Shown here one piece after another: positions 15,992 through 23,654 of a DNA stretch of 24,528 nt (positions within the stretch are counted from its first letter, which is position 1; each line of letters starts with the position of its first letter). A model generated the notes under the pieces. The model was given only the letters and a program-made list of their open reading frames with translations, was not told the DNA's origin and did not search any database. The DNA is from an uncultured Opitutales bacterium (lineage in GTDB: Bacteria > Verrucomicrobiota > Verrucomicrobiia > Opitutales > Intestinicryptomonadaceae), in assembly GCA_900545705.1 (NCBI GenBank), contig URAK01000021.1, forward strand, positions 1 to 24,528, read 5' to 3'. The position numbers and the translations under genes were made by a program.

Positions 15992-16477
15992 TTATTTCTC
16001 CTTGTTTTCGAGTTCCATTTTTTCTACGCACTTCGGGCAATACCCCGTAAAAGCTATGTTGGCCCAGTCGGCCTCAAATCCCTCTCCGAATGCGGACAGC
16101 AACTTCTTTCGCTCGCTGCTACCAATTGGGGCGTCGTATATGCCTCCGCAACGCCTGCATACAAAATGAGAATGCTCCGCCGTTTCGCAGTCAAACCGCG
16201 ATACACAGCCGTCCCCCAAATCGACCCGGGATATGTCGCCGTCGTCCGCAAGCATATTCAAATTCCTGTACACTGTGCCCAAGCTTATATTCGGCATTGC
16301 CTTGCGAACTTCGTCGTACACATCAGCCGCTGTCGGATGCCCGAGACGCCCCGATTTTACAAGGTCGAGTATGGTTCTCCTCTGCTTCGACATCCTCTTG
16401 CAAGCCTCGGTTCCATTTTTGTCAGCGTTTCCGCTCCCAAAATTTCTACGGGATTCTTTTAGCTTAATAATAATCAT
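15992..16477 (-). CDS. perR: PerR-type peroxide-sensing regulator (Fur family)
   Basis: PerR represses peroxide-defence genes and senses peroxide by metal-catalysed oxidation of its iron-binding histidines. The metal ligands of B. subtilis PerR align with the same spacing: His47, Asp96, His102, His104 and Asp115 (H37, D85, H91, H93, D104). The Asp at 96 favours PerR over Fur. Structural zinc sites CRRC (107-110) and CPKC (147-150) are present, and NISLGTVYRNL (63-73) is the DNA-reading helix. Start choice is uncertain. ATG 16477 gives 161 residues and keeps ACKRMSKQRRTIL, which matches the family before residue 30. ATG 16393 would lose part of this. No Shine-Dalgarno sequence supports 16477, which lies inside a Fur-type box. 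It is followed directly by rubrerythrin. Confidence 0.87.
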   Translation of the reverse strand: MIIIKLKESRRNFGSGNADKNGTEACKRMSKQRRTILDLVKSGRLGHPTAADVYDEVRKAMPNISLGTVYRNLNMLADDGDISRVDLGDGCVSRFDCETAEHSHFVCRRCGGIYDAPIGSSERKKLLSAFGEGFEADWANIAFTGYCPKCVEKMELENKEK

Positions 16478-16481
16478 TATC
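16463..16481. promoter_or_regulatory. Fur/PerR-type box between perR and the ZIP gene
   Basis: CTTAATAATAATCATTATC agrees with the Fur consensus GATAATGATAATCATTATC at 16 of 19 positions. It spans the proposed perR start codon (ATG at 16477-16475 on the minus strand) and lies about 50 bases upstream of the ZIP gene. It is probably the autoregulatory site of perR and may also control the divergent promoter. Confidence 0.65.
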
Positions 16482-16484
16482 GTT

Positions 16485-16513
16485 ATTGCTATATTCTTGA
16501 CTCGCACTGTCAA
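16485..16513 (-). promoter_or_regulatory. Putative perR promoter
   Basis: On the minus strand a consensus -35 TTGACA (16513-16508) is followed at 16-17 bases by the weak -10 TAGCAA/AGCAAT (16491-16485). Transcription would start near 16478, almost at the ATG 16477, implying a leaderless message. The Fur-type box covers the start point. Confidence 0.35.
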
Positions 16514-16524
16514 CACATTTTATT
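16497..16524 (+). promoter_or_regulatory. Putative promoter of the ZIP transporter gene
   Basis: TTGACT (16497-16502) and TTTATT (16519-16524) are 16 bases apart. Transcription would start at about 16531, only a few bases before the ATG at 16534, again suggesting a leaderless message. The promoter overlaps the divergent perR promoter. Confidence 0.35.
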
Positions 16525-16533
16525 GAAAAAAAA

Positions 16534-17331
16534 ATGGAAAATTCCGCAATTATACCACTTGCCCTTACATTTATAGCAGGCGCCTCCACCGCCATTGGAG
16601 CAGCTCTCACCTTCTTTATGCGAAAAAACGACTTCCGCGCACTCGCGCTCGGAATGAGCTTCTCCGCGGGCGTTATGATTTACATTTCCTTTATGGATAT
16701 TATGCCCATGTCCGTCGATTTTATATCCGGCGGCGAAGGCTTTTTAAAAGGCAAGGCCGGAACTGCCCTCGCGTACGCCATGTTCTTTGTCGGAGTAATT
16801 GCCGCAGCTGTAATCGACTACTTCGTCCCGGGCCACGTCGAATCCGAAAAAATCGGCGTAGCTCCTCAATGCACACAGAAAACAAAGGCAAAGCATGCAG
16901 CCCTTATGACTGCAATCGCTATCAGCATTCACAATTTCCCCGAAGGCCTCTCAGTTTTCGTCACAAGCCTCGAAAACGTTAAAATGGGCGCAGCAATTGC
17001 ACTTGCCATCATTCTCCACAATATTCCGGAAGGGATTTCCGTAGCTCTGCCCATCTACAACTCCACCGGAAACAAAAAACGCGCTTTCTGGATTGCCTCG
17101 CTTTCAGGACTCGCCGAACCCGCCGGCGCACTCGCCGCGTACCTAATATTCGCACCATTCATATCACAGCCTTTCATAGGCGCAATACTTGCCCTCACCG
17201 CCGGAATTATGGTCTTTATTTCCCTCGACGAGCTCCTACCCATGGCAAAAGAATACGGGCAGGAACACTACGGGATTATTGGCGCTTTCGCGGGTATGGC
17301 TTTTATTGCGGCCGGCTCTCTCATTTTATAA
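16534..17331 (+). CDS. zupT: ZIP-family metal transporter (ZupT type)
   Basis: ZupT proteins import zinc and also iron, manganese or cobalt across the inner membrane. The 265 residues fit the family. About eight membrane helices are visible; the two metal-binding helices carry HNFPEG at 133-138 and HNIPEG at 162-167, with SGLAEPAG at 191-198 and SLDELLP late in the protein. The loop at 100-120 is short and lacks a His-rich stretch. No Shine-Dalgarno sequence precedes the ATG, only an A8 tract. Its position opposite perR, with a Fur-type box between them, suggests that metal import is tied to peroxide sensing, for example manganese or iron supply for PerR and rubrerythrin; this is inference. 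Confidence 0.92.
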   Translation: MENSAIIPLALTFIAGASTAIGAALTFFMRKNDFRALALGMSFSAGVMIYISFMDIMPMSVDFISGGEGFLKGKAGTALAYAMFFVGVIAAAVIDYFVPGHVESEKIGVAPQCTQKTKAKHAALMTAIAISIHNFPEGLSVFVTSLENVKMGAAIALAIILHNIPEGISVALPIYNSTGNKKRAFWIASLSGLAEPAGALAAYLIFAPFISQPFIGAILALTAGIMVFISLDELLPMAKEYGQEHYGIIGAFAGMAFIAAGSLIL

Positions 17332-17368
17332 ATCACTTCAATCTCACTCCAACCTTTTCGCACTCTAT

Positions 17369-17782
17369 ATGTGGCAAACTTACGCGCTCTTATCCGCATT
17401 CTTCGCCGCCCTTACTGCCATTTTCGCCAAAGTCGGAGTTTCCTCCATAAACTCCAACCTCGCAACTGCCGTAAGGACTACTGTAATCCTCATAATAACT
17501 TGGTTCGCGGCTTTATCGTTCTCGGATTTATCACAGATTAAGCGCATATCCGCAAGTTCGCTGCTATTCCTTATCCTTAGCGGCTGCTCTACTGGGCTTT
17601 CCTGGCTCTTCTACTTTAAGGCTCTTAAAATATCAGACGCATCAAAAGTCGCGCCGGTCGACAAGTTAAGCGTCGTTTTTACTGTTGTTCTCGCATTCTT
17701 TATCCTCGGCGAACAACCTTCGCTTAAAGTTATAGCCGGATGTTCACTCATATTTATCGGCGCGCTCACAATTATCATTTGA
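17369..17782 (+). CDS. Single-domain EamA/DMT-type membrane protein
   Basis: This 137-residue protein has five hydrophobic helices and the EamA pattern of small single-domain members of the drug/metabolite transporter superfamily. Diagnostic runs are LLSAFFAALTAIFAKVG near the start, NSNLATAVRT, GLSWLFYFKAL and ASKVAPVDKLSVVF. Full-length DMT transporters have two such domains, so this protein probably works as a dimer. The start ATG at 17369 begins exactly at the conserved MWQTYALLSAFF; the open frame extends upstream inside zupT only as overlap. It follows zupT by 37 bases and may be co-transcribed. The substrate is unknown. Confidence 0.85.
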   Translation: MWQTYALLSAFFAALTAIFAKVGVSSINSNLATAVRTTVILIITWFAALSFSDLSQIKRISASSLLFLILSGCSTGLSWLFYFKALKISDASKVAPVDKLSVVFTVVLAFFILGEQPSLKVIAGCSLIFIGALTIII

Positions 17783-18052
17783 TTCCCATAAAAATAGCGC
17801 ACTCGCGCTCAACCAATACTGCCGCCGTACCTAAAAACTACATCATCTCCCCACTGCGCGACCTACTTTAACGCTGCAAAATATTCCCACACAATTTTAG
17901 AACCGCCTGCAACAAATAAAAAATATCCTTCGCACTCGCGCTTTTAGAATCGCGCACCAAAAGTAAAAATCATTTGCGCATAAACCGTCCGCATTGCGGC
18001 GCCCCCAAAGGCATTCAGCGCAACTCAAGGCATTGCAAGCCCCCACATTCAG

Positions 18053-19615
18053 TCATTTGCGCCGGCGCAAAAATGCAAGGCTAAACGCCGCAAGCGCCAT
18101 TGCCGCTGCGGTAGTCGCCCCTTCGGGAACCTGAGCAAACCCAACCTCCAGGCCGTATCCGCCACCAGAAGACTCAATCCACCTAAATACCGCAATTCCA
18201 TTTTCTAATCCCTCACCATAAAAGTCGGAATTGGCGTCGGACATGTCAAAACCCTCGATATCGCCAGCCGCTAGTATCTCTACCCACATCTCTATCGACT
18301 GCGCGTCTTCCGCCAGCACAAAATCTGACAAATCCAGCGAATTCCCGCTCCTGTCGCTAAAATCCACGGCTATTTTCCCAGCGTCTGTCTTTTTCAACGT
18401 GTCGGATACCACTATCTTATCCGAAACGCCTGTCTCTATCGAATTGTGCTCCTTGAAATTCTCATACGCCAATCCGCCGCTAATTAACTCGGCGCTCTTA
18501 AAATATGCAATTCCCGCCTGCGCGGAATCGTAATGCGCCGCCCCAAATTTGCCGCCTTCAAGCGAAAGCACCGCAAGCCTGTAATCGGCCGCAATACTCG
18601 AGTTATCGAAAATCAGCTTGCCGCTTTTTACGCTATACGTTCCGCTCTGGCGCGCCGTCAAGCCCACCCCGCCCTTTATCGTCGAATATATCCTCTGCGT
18701 GCCTTCGCCTTCCATTACCACGTTTGTCACAGCCTTTATCGCAGTTATGTCTGTCCTTCCGTTCCCGTCGTCGGATATCAGCCCTATGAACTGATAGTCC
18801 GTCCCAGCCGCGTTCTTTAAAACTACCGAAGACACAAACTCCGTATTAAAGTCGTTTGCTATCAAAAAGTCAGTATTGCCGCTCGTAGTATTTGTGGATA
18901 TCAACCCTCCGGTTTCAAATGTGCAGCTCTTTAAAAAATGTATATTGTTATACCCGACGCCGTTCCGAGAAAACGTCACCGTTCCGCCAACTTCTAAAAG
19001 ATCCGCACCTACGTACATTAGAGCTGCCGCACTTACCCCTGCAAGCCCGCCGCCCATTTTAACGTCTCCGTCGACAAACACCTTGGAGCTCGACAACCGC
19101 GCGTCCCGATAGTCCAAAGTAAGCTGCGCCTGCCCGTATTTATCGTAGCTACCGCCGCCGTACACCTCCGTGCCTATGTCTATCGACCCTACCCTGAGTT
19201 CGACTCCCACCGTACCCTCGGCATCGTCAAACGAAGTCCGGAATCCAAAGTTTGTGTATTCGTCGCTCAGCTGAACCGACAGTTTGCCGTATATTTGAAA
19301 ATTTGCGGGAACCTCGCTGTTTATCAATTCGCGGCCGAGATTTATATTCGACATGCCCTTCGACGCAATTAAGTTTCCCAAGTATGTGTCTATTTGCGTG
19401 ACCCATGCCGTCCCGTTGTTCGTGGACTGAAATATTGCAGTGTCCTCGTAGTTTGGCACGGACGACTGCTCTGTACGCTGTTCGTCGGCATACCACGAAG
19501 TGCCGCTTAAATACGTCCCGGAGCCCACCCTAAAATATTTATCTGCCGAATATGCCGAAACAACCGACACAGCCAATACTACACCCCAAAAAGCACCCCT
19601 TAACAATTTTTCCAT
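18053..19615 (-). CDS. PEP-CTERM surface protein (exosortase substrate-like)
   Basis: This 520-residue exported protein has a signal peptide (hydrophobic to about 20, cleavage near SAYSA, residue 24) and a PEP-CTERM type tail at 496-520: VPEGA, a hydrophobic helix, then RRRK. Such tails direct sorting by exosortase/archaeosortase-type enzymes to the cell surface or matrix. The variant here is VPEG rather than the usual VPEP. The middle is rich in Gly, Ser, Thr, Asn and Asp with beta-strand patterns such as GGKFGAAHYD and LEVGGTVTFSRNG, like autotransporter-type beta-solenoids. No enzyme motif is seen. It is transcribed alone, divergent from galK. No exosortase gene is in the window. Confidence 0.75.
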   Translation of the reverse strand: MEKLLRGAFWGVVLAVSVVSAYSADKYFRVGSGTYLSGTSWYADEQRTEQSSVPNYEDTAIFQSTNNGTAWVTQIDTYLGNLIASKGMSNINLGRELINSEVPANFQIYGKLSVQLSDEYTNFGFRTSFDDAEGTVGVELRVGSIDIGTEVYGGGSYDKYGQAQLTLDYRDARLSSSKVFVDGDVKMGGGLAGVSAAALMYVGADLLEVGGTVTFSRNGVGYNNIHFLKSCTFETGGLISTNTTSGNTDFLIANDFNTEFVSSVVLKNAAGTDYQFIGLISDDGNGRTDITAIKAVTNVVMEGEGTQRIYSTIKGGVGLTARQSGTYSVKSGKLIFDNSSIAADYRLAVLSLEGGKFGAAHYDSAQAGIAYFKSAELISGGLAYENFKEHNSIETGVSDKIVVSDTLKKTDAGKIAVDFSDRSGNSLDLSDFVLAEDAQSIEMWVEILAAGDIEGFDMSDANSDFYGEGLENGIAVFRWIESSGGGYGLEVGFAQVPEGATTAAAMALAAFSLAFLRRRK

Positions 19616-19642
19616 GGCTAAATAATTAAGTTATAACTATAT

Positions 19643-19670
19643 TTTTTAATTTTTGCTTTTTCTGTGTCAA
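19643..19670 (-). promoter_or_regulatory. Putative promoter of the PEP-CTERM gene
   Basis: On the minus strand, consensus TTGACA (19670-19665) is followed after 16 bases by TAAAAA (19648-19643), within a very AT-rich tract just upstream of the gene. The weak -10 keeps confidence low. Confidence 0.3.
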
Positions 19671-19857
19671 CTGAATAAAATTATTCATACTTTTAATATT
19701 TTTGCTTAAAAGAAAGCGTAGACAATATCCGAATACCCGTATGATAGGCTCTGTGCCGCATACCCCGCAAATCCACACCCTCCGCCTTCCCTTACAAAAA
19801 GCTTTACAGAAATTTCTTTCAGTCGTATAAGGCTCGTAAAATAAAACTTCGTCGGTG

Positions 19858-19863
19858 TATAAT
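19858..19863 (+). promoter_or_regulatory. -10 element of the galK-galE-pyrophosphorylase operon
   Basis: A perfect TATAAT preceded by GTG lies 35 bases before the galK ATG. No convincing -35 is found 16-18 bases upstream. Transcription would start near 19870. Confidence 0.4.
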
Positions 19864-19898
19864 ATCCGGCGTCACTTGAATGCTAAATCATAAAAAAT

Positions 19899-21053
19899 AT
19901 GAAATCCACACTCGCCTCCTATTTTGAAAAAATATACGGCAAACCCGCCGAAGTTTTCGCACAAGCCCCCGGAAGAATCGAATTTATCGGAAACCATACA
20001 GACTACAACGGCGGCTTTACTATGGGTGTTGCCATCGATAAAATCGTAATGGCAGCCCTCGCAAAGCGCGACGACGACAAACTTTGCTTCGCGAGCATCA
20101 GAACAGGCGAAAAAGTTTACGTCGATATCAACGACATTAAAAAACAAAATAAAGAGCACAACTGGGTAAACTACCCTCTCGGCGTATTTAAATACCTGCT
20201 TGAAGCTGGCATGACCGCAAACTCGGGCTTCGACATGCTCGACATGAGCTCCGTTCCCCCGGGCGCCGGCCTCAGCTCCTCCGCCGCCATCGAGCTTTCC
20301 AGCGGATACGCCATGGCAGCTCTCTACGGATTCGACGCCGACAAAAAAACTCTCGTGCGCATAGGCAGGCAGAGCGAAAACCTGTTTGTCGGCATGCCAT
20401 GCGGAATACTCGACCAAGGCGTCTCAGGCTACGGTAAAGCCGACTCTCTCGTGTTCATAGACTGCCTCACGGAGGAATTCTCAAACTTCCCGCTTCCGCA
20501 TAAATGCAGATTCTGGCTGTTCAACTCCACAAAAAAGCATGCACTCGTTGACGGACTCTATGCCGAAAGGCATGCGGAATGCATGGAAGCCGCAAAAATT
20601 CTCTCAGAAGGCGGAAAAATGCGCTTGCTCCGCCACTTCACAATCTCCGACCTCGAAGCGGCTAAGTCGAAAATGACTCAGAAAGTCTATAACCGCGCAA
20701 AGCACGTCATCGAGGAAAACGAAAGAGTGTTAAAAGCCAAAGACCTCCTCCTGCGCGGAGACATCACGGGCGTCGGAAAGCTACTCAACGCCTCCCATGA
20801 AAGCTCTAAAACCCTCTTTGAAAATTCATGCGAAGAACTCGATTTCCTCGTCGACACAGTTTCAGGCATTGAAGGCGTATACGGCGCAAGGCTCACGGGC
20901 GGCGGCTTCGGCGGGGCAGTCATGGCGTTCACCGACGACACTTTCAGCCAAACACAGGCAAACGAAGTGTCGCAAATCTACGCCAAGAAATTCGGCAAAC
21001 AGCCAATGATATTTACATGCGCCTCCGGCGACGGCGCAAAAATCGTCCAGTAA
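19899..21053 (+). CDS. galK: Galactokinase-family (GHMP) sugar kinase
   Basis: The enzyme phosphorylates galactose, or a related sugar such as GalNAc, at C1 using ATP. Its 384 residues match GalK. The substrate loop is GRIEFIGNHTDYNGG at 25-39, the ATP loop PPGAGLSSSAA is at 120-130, the catalytic Asp172 is in GILDQ and the third motif is GGGFGGA at 334-340. The usual GEHTDY is GNHTDY here: the Glu that contacts the sugar in characterised galactokinases (human Glu43) is Asn32. This may change sugar preference, and the family alone does not decide between Gal and GalNAc. No Shine-Dalgarno sequence is seen. It is first in an operon with galE (40-base gap) and a UDP-sugar pyrophosphorylase; no galT is present. 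Confidence 0.88.
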   Translation: MKSTLASYFEKIYGKPAEVFAQAPGRIEFIGNHTDYNGGFTMGVAIDKIVMAALAKRDDDKLCFASIRTGEKVYVDINDIKKQNKEHNWVNYPLGVFKYLLEAGMTANSGFDMLDMSSVPPGAGLSSSAAIELSSGYAMAALYGFDADKKTLVRIGRQSENLFVGMPCGILDQGVSGYGKADSLVFIDCLTEEFSNFPLPHKCRFWLFNSTKKHALVDGLYAERHAECMEAAKILSEGGKMRLLRHFTISDLEAAKSKMTQKVYNRAKHVIEENERVLKAKDLLLRGDITGVGKLLNASHESSKTLFENSCEELDFLVDTVSGIEGVYGARLTGGGFGGAVMAFTDDTFSQTQANEVSQIYAKKFGKQPMIFTCASGDGAKIVQ

Positions 21054-21093
21054 AACCAGACAAAACCCTTAACTTTAAACCATAATCGTAAAT

Positions 21094-22086
21094 ATGAATG
21101 TACTCGTCATCGGCGGAGCAGGCTACATCGGAAGCCATTGCGTAAGACAGCTAATTGAAGCCGGGCACAACCCAATCGTGCTCGACAACCTCGTATACGG
21201 ACACAGAGCCGCATTAAAAGAGGGCGTAAAGTTCTATAAGGGAAACCTCGAAGACAAAGAATTCGTCGGCAAAATACTCGACGCCGAAAAAATCGACATC
21301 GTCATGCACTTTGCCGCTTTCATCAATGTTGGAGAATCGGTTAAAAACCCCATAAAATATTACCACAACAACCTCGCGGGCGTAATCAACCTCATCGAAA
21401 CAATGATCGCCCACGGCGTCAAAAAATTCGTTTTCTCATCAACATGCGCCACATACGGAGTCCCCAAAAAACTCCCTCTCACGGAAGACCACCCACAGCT
21501 GCCAATTAACCCATACGGACAGACAAAACTCGACGTAGAAAACTTCCTGAAAGCGTGCGCAAGAGCCTATGGGCTGAGCTTTGTCGCGCTCAGATACTTC
21601 AACGCCTCAGGCGCCGCCGAAGACGGAACCATCGGCGAAGACCACACTCCGGAAACCCACCTGATTCCCCTCACTATCTTCGCAGCAATGGGCAAGATTC
21701 CGTCCATTAACGTGTTCGGACAAGACTATAACACGCCCGACGGCACATGCCTGCGCGACTACATTCATGTCGACGACCTCTGCCGCGCGCACATCGCCGC
21801 TTTCAAAAATCTCGAAATACCATCTTCGTGCTCGTTCTACAACCTCGGTACCGGCACCCCAAACTCGGTAAAGGAAATTATCAAGGGAGTCGAAGAAGTG
21901 ACGGGCTTGAAAGTCCCTGTCGTGTACGGCGCGCGCCGCGAAGGCGACCCCGACGCCCTATACGCAAACTCACAAAAAGCCAAGACGGAACTAAACTGGA
22001 AAATAAAGTTCAACGACGTGCGCGAAATCATCGAAACCGCATGGCGCTGGCATAAAAACAATCCCAACGGCTTTCCAAAGGACTAA
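21094..22086 (+). CDS. galE: UDP-glucose/UDP-N-acetylglucosamine 4-epimerase
   Basis: GalE interconverts UDP-Gal with UDP-Glc and, in some members, UDP-GalNAc with UDP-GlcNAc, using bound NAD. The 330 residues fit. GGAGYIG at 7-13 binds NAD, SSTCATYG (115-122) supplies the catalytic Ser/Thr, and Tyr141-x3-Lys145 (YGQTK) is the catalytic pair. The C-terminal gate position, Tyr299 in E. coli GalE and Cys307 in the human enzyme that accepts acetylated sugars, aligns with Leu289 in DALYAN. A non-Tyr residue here is compatible with use of N-acetylated substrates but does not prove it. The gene has no clear Shine-Dalgarno sequence and is followed after three bases by the pyrophosphorylase gene, whose ribosome site overlaps the galE stop codon. 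Confidence 0.93.
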   Translation: MNVLVIGGAGYIGSHCVRQLIEAGHNPIVLDNLVYGHRAALKEGVKFYKGNLEDKEFVGKILDAEKIDIVMHFAAFINVGESVKNPIKYYHNNLAGVINLIETMIAHGVKKFVFSSTCATYGVPKKLPLTEDHPQLPINPYGQTKLDVENFLKACARAYGLSFVALRYFNASGAAEDGTIGEDHTPETHLIPLTIFAAMGKIPSINVFGQDYNTPDGTCLRDYIHVDDLCRAHIAAFKNLEIPSSCSFYNLGTGTPNSVKEIIKGVEEVTGLKVPVVYGARREGDPDALYANSQKAKTELNWKIKFNDVREIIETAWRWHKNNPNGFPKD

Positions 22087-22089
22087 AAT

Positions 22090-23511
22090 ATGACTATTCA
22101 GGAAAATTTTTCCAACGCCGGGCAAAGCCAAGTGTTTAAATTCTTCGATTCACTCTCGGAAGAAGAAAAGAAAAATTTGCTCGCGCAACTCGAGCAGGTC
22201 GATCTCGGAGAGCTCAACACTCTGCTCGACGAACTCGTCTTCAAAACGCAAACGGCGGAGTCGGGCATAGACTTCTCAAAACTCTCCCCTGCTCCATTCA
22301 CTCCCCTTCCAGAAAATAAGGCGTCCGACCCAATATGGAAAGAGGCAAAGGAAATAGGAGAGGCCGCTATCCGCGCGGGAAGGCTCGCAGCATTTGTCGT
22401 TGCCGGCGGACAGGGAACGAGGCTCGGCTTTAACGCGCCAAAGGGTCTTTATAAAGTCTCCCCTGTAAAGCAAAAAAGCCTATTCCAAATCTTCGCGGAA
22501 AAAATCCTTTCAGCCCAGCGCAAATACGGGGTAAAAATTCCGTGGCTTGTAATGACAAGCCATATCAATAACGACGCAACACGCGCCTTCTTTGAAGAAA
22601 ACAACTTCTTCGGCCTCGATAAAAACGACGTAATATTCTTTAAACAGGGCCTCATGCCCGCCGTAGACAAAAACGGCAAGATAATACTCGAACAAAAGGG
22701 TAAAATCGCCATGACCCCCGACGGCCACGGCGGCTGTCTACGCGGAATGTGCAGAAGCGGCGCTATCGACGAACTCAAACGCAGGGGCGTCGACTGCATA
22801 AGCTACTTCCAAGTCGACAACCCACTCGTAAACATTATCGACCCGTATTTCCTCGGATTCCACATAAAGGGCGGCTCGGATATGTCCTCTAAAATGATAC
22901 CCAAAGCATATCCGCTCGAAAAAGTCGGCCACTTCTGCCTGCTCGACGGCAAAACATGCGTCGTGGAATATTCCGACCTCCCCAAAGAATATCAAGAGCG
23001 CCTCGATAAAAACGGCCAGCTTGAATTCCGCGCAGGAAGTGTCGCAATACATATACTCGACCGCAACTTTGTCGAAAAACTCGGCGGTTCGTCCGGCGGC
23101 GCGAAGCTCCCGTTCCACCGCGCAGATAAAAAAATCCCATTTGTGGACGACTCCGGAACGCAGGTAAAACCCGACAAGCCAAACGGAATAAAGTTTGAAA
23201 TGTTTGTCTTCGACGCCCTTCCCATGGCTAAAAATCCAGTCATTATCGAAGGCGCGCGCGGTGACGAATTCTCGCCGGTGAAAAACGCAGAAGGTGTCGA
23301 TTCTCCCGCAACCTGCAAAAACGACCAGAAAAAACAGGCCGCAAGATGGCTAAAAGCTGCAGGAGAAAATATCGAGACCTCTCCAGACGGTGTGCCTGAA
23401 ATCGATATTGAAATATCGCCGCTCTTCGCAACTAATTGCGAAGACTTTGTCGCAAAATGGAAGGCTCTTGATAAAAAGCCGCAAATTAAAAACGGCTTGT
23501 ACATAGAATAA
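22090..23511 (+). CDS. Eukaryote-type UDP-sugar pyrophosphorylase (UAP1/AGX1-like, UDPGP family)
   Basis: Members join a sugar 1-phosphate with UTP; UAP1/AGX1 uses GlcNAc-1-P and GalNAc-1-P, and related enzymes use Gal-1-P or Glc-1-P. The 473 residues match UAP1-type proteins rather than bacterial GalU or GlmU. The nucleotide site is VAGGQGTRLGFNAPKG at 104-119, GLMPAVD is at 187-193, GHGGCLRGM at 212-220, YFQVDNPLV at 239-247, FRAGSVAIH at 313-321, FHRADKKIPF at 342-351 and NGIKFEMFVFDALP at 365-378. The start ATG has AAGGA (22078-22082) seven bases upstream, overlapping the galE end. It is last in the operon, and its place beside galK and galE suggests it replaces GalT. A terminator follows. 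Confidence 0.88.
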   Translation: MTIQENFSNAGQSQVFKFFDSLSEEEKKNLLAQLEQVDLGELNTLLDELVFKTQTAESGIDFSKLSPAPFTPLPENKASDPIWKEAKEIGEAAIRAGRLAAFVVAGGQGTRLGFNAPKGLYKVSPVKQKSLFQIFAEKILSAQRKYGVKIPWLVMTSHINNDATRAFFEENNFFGLDKNDVIFFKQGLMPAVDKNGKIILEQKGKIAMTPDGHGGCLRGMCRSGAIDELKRRGVDCISYFQVDNPLVNIIDPYFLGFHIKGGSDMSSKMIPKAYPLEKVGHFCLLDGKTCVVEYSDLPKEYQERLDKNGQLEFRAGSVAIHILDRNFVEKLGGSSGGAKLPFHRADKKIPFVDDSGTQVKPDKPNGIKFEMFVFDALPMAKNPVIIEGARGDEFSPVKNAEGVDSPATCKNDQKKQAARWLKAAGENIETSPDGVPEIDIEISPLFATNCEDFVAKWKALDKKPQIKNGLYIE

Positions 23512-23533
23512 TCCATAACAAAACAACCAAAAA

Positions 23534-23564
23534 AAGGCCGGGACTTGTTGCCCCGGTCTTTTTA
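23534..23564 (+). terminator. Terminator of the galK operon
   Basis: AAGGCCGGG (23534-23542) pairs with CCCGGTCTT (23552-23560, one G-T wobble) around a nine-base loop and runs into T residues to 23563. It lies about 25 bases after the pyrophosphorylase stop. Confidence 0.85.
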
Positions 23565-23654
23565 TTTTACAGTTAACTAAATTCTCATTCTTTTATTATT
23601 GAAGCTTAAATATAGGCAGATATTTATACTTATGAAAAAAATTAGCATGCGAAT

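Noticed and set aside
17189..17368. Upstream extension of the EamA-type gene into zupT
   Set aside because: The 60 added residues are an out-of-frame reading of the zupT end; homology begins exactly at the ATG 17369.
17798..17942. CGCACTCGCGCT repeated at 17798 and 17931, and again inside zupT near 16638
   Set aside because: The copies are short and unordered, one is coding, and there is no flanking structure, so chance in GC-biased words is likely.
19872..20417. Minus-strand frame of 181 codons opposite galK
   Set aside because: galK is unambiguous here, and the opposite frame has no domain and an odd Cys/His/Val-rich composition.
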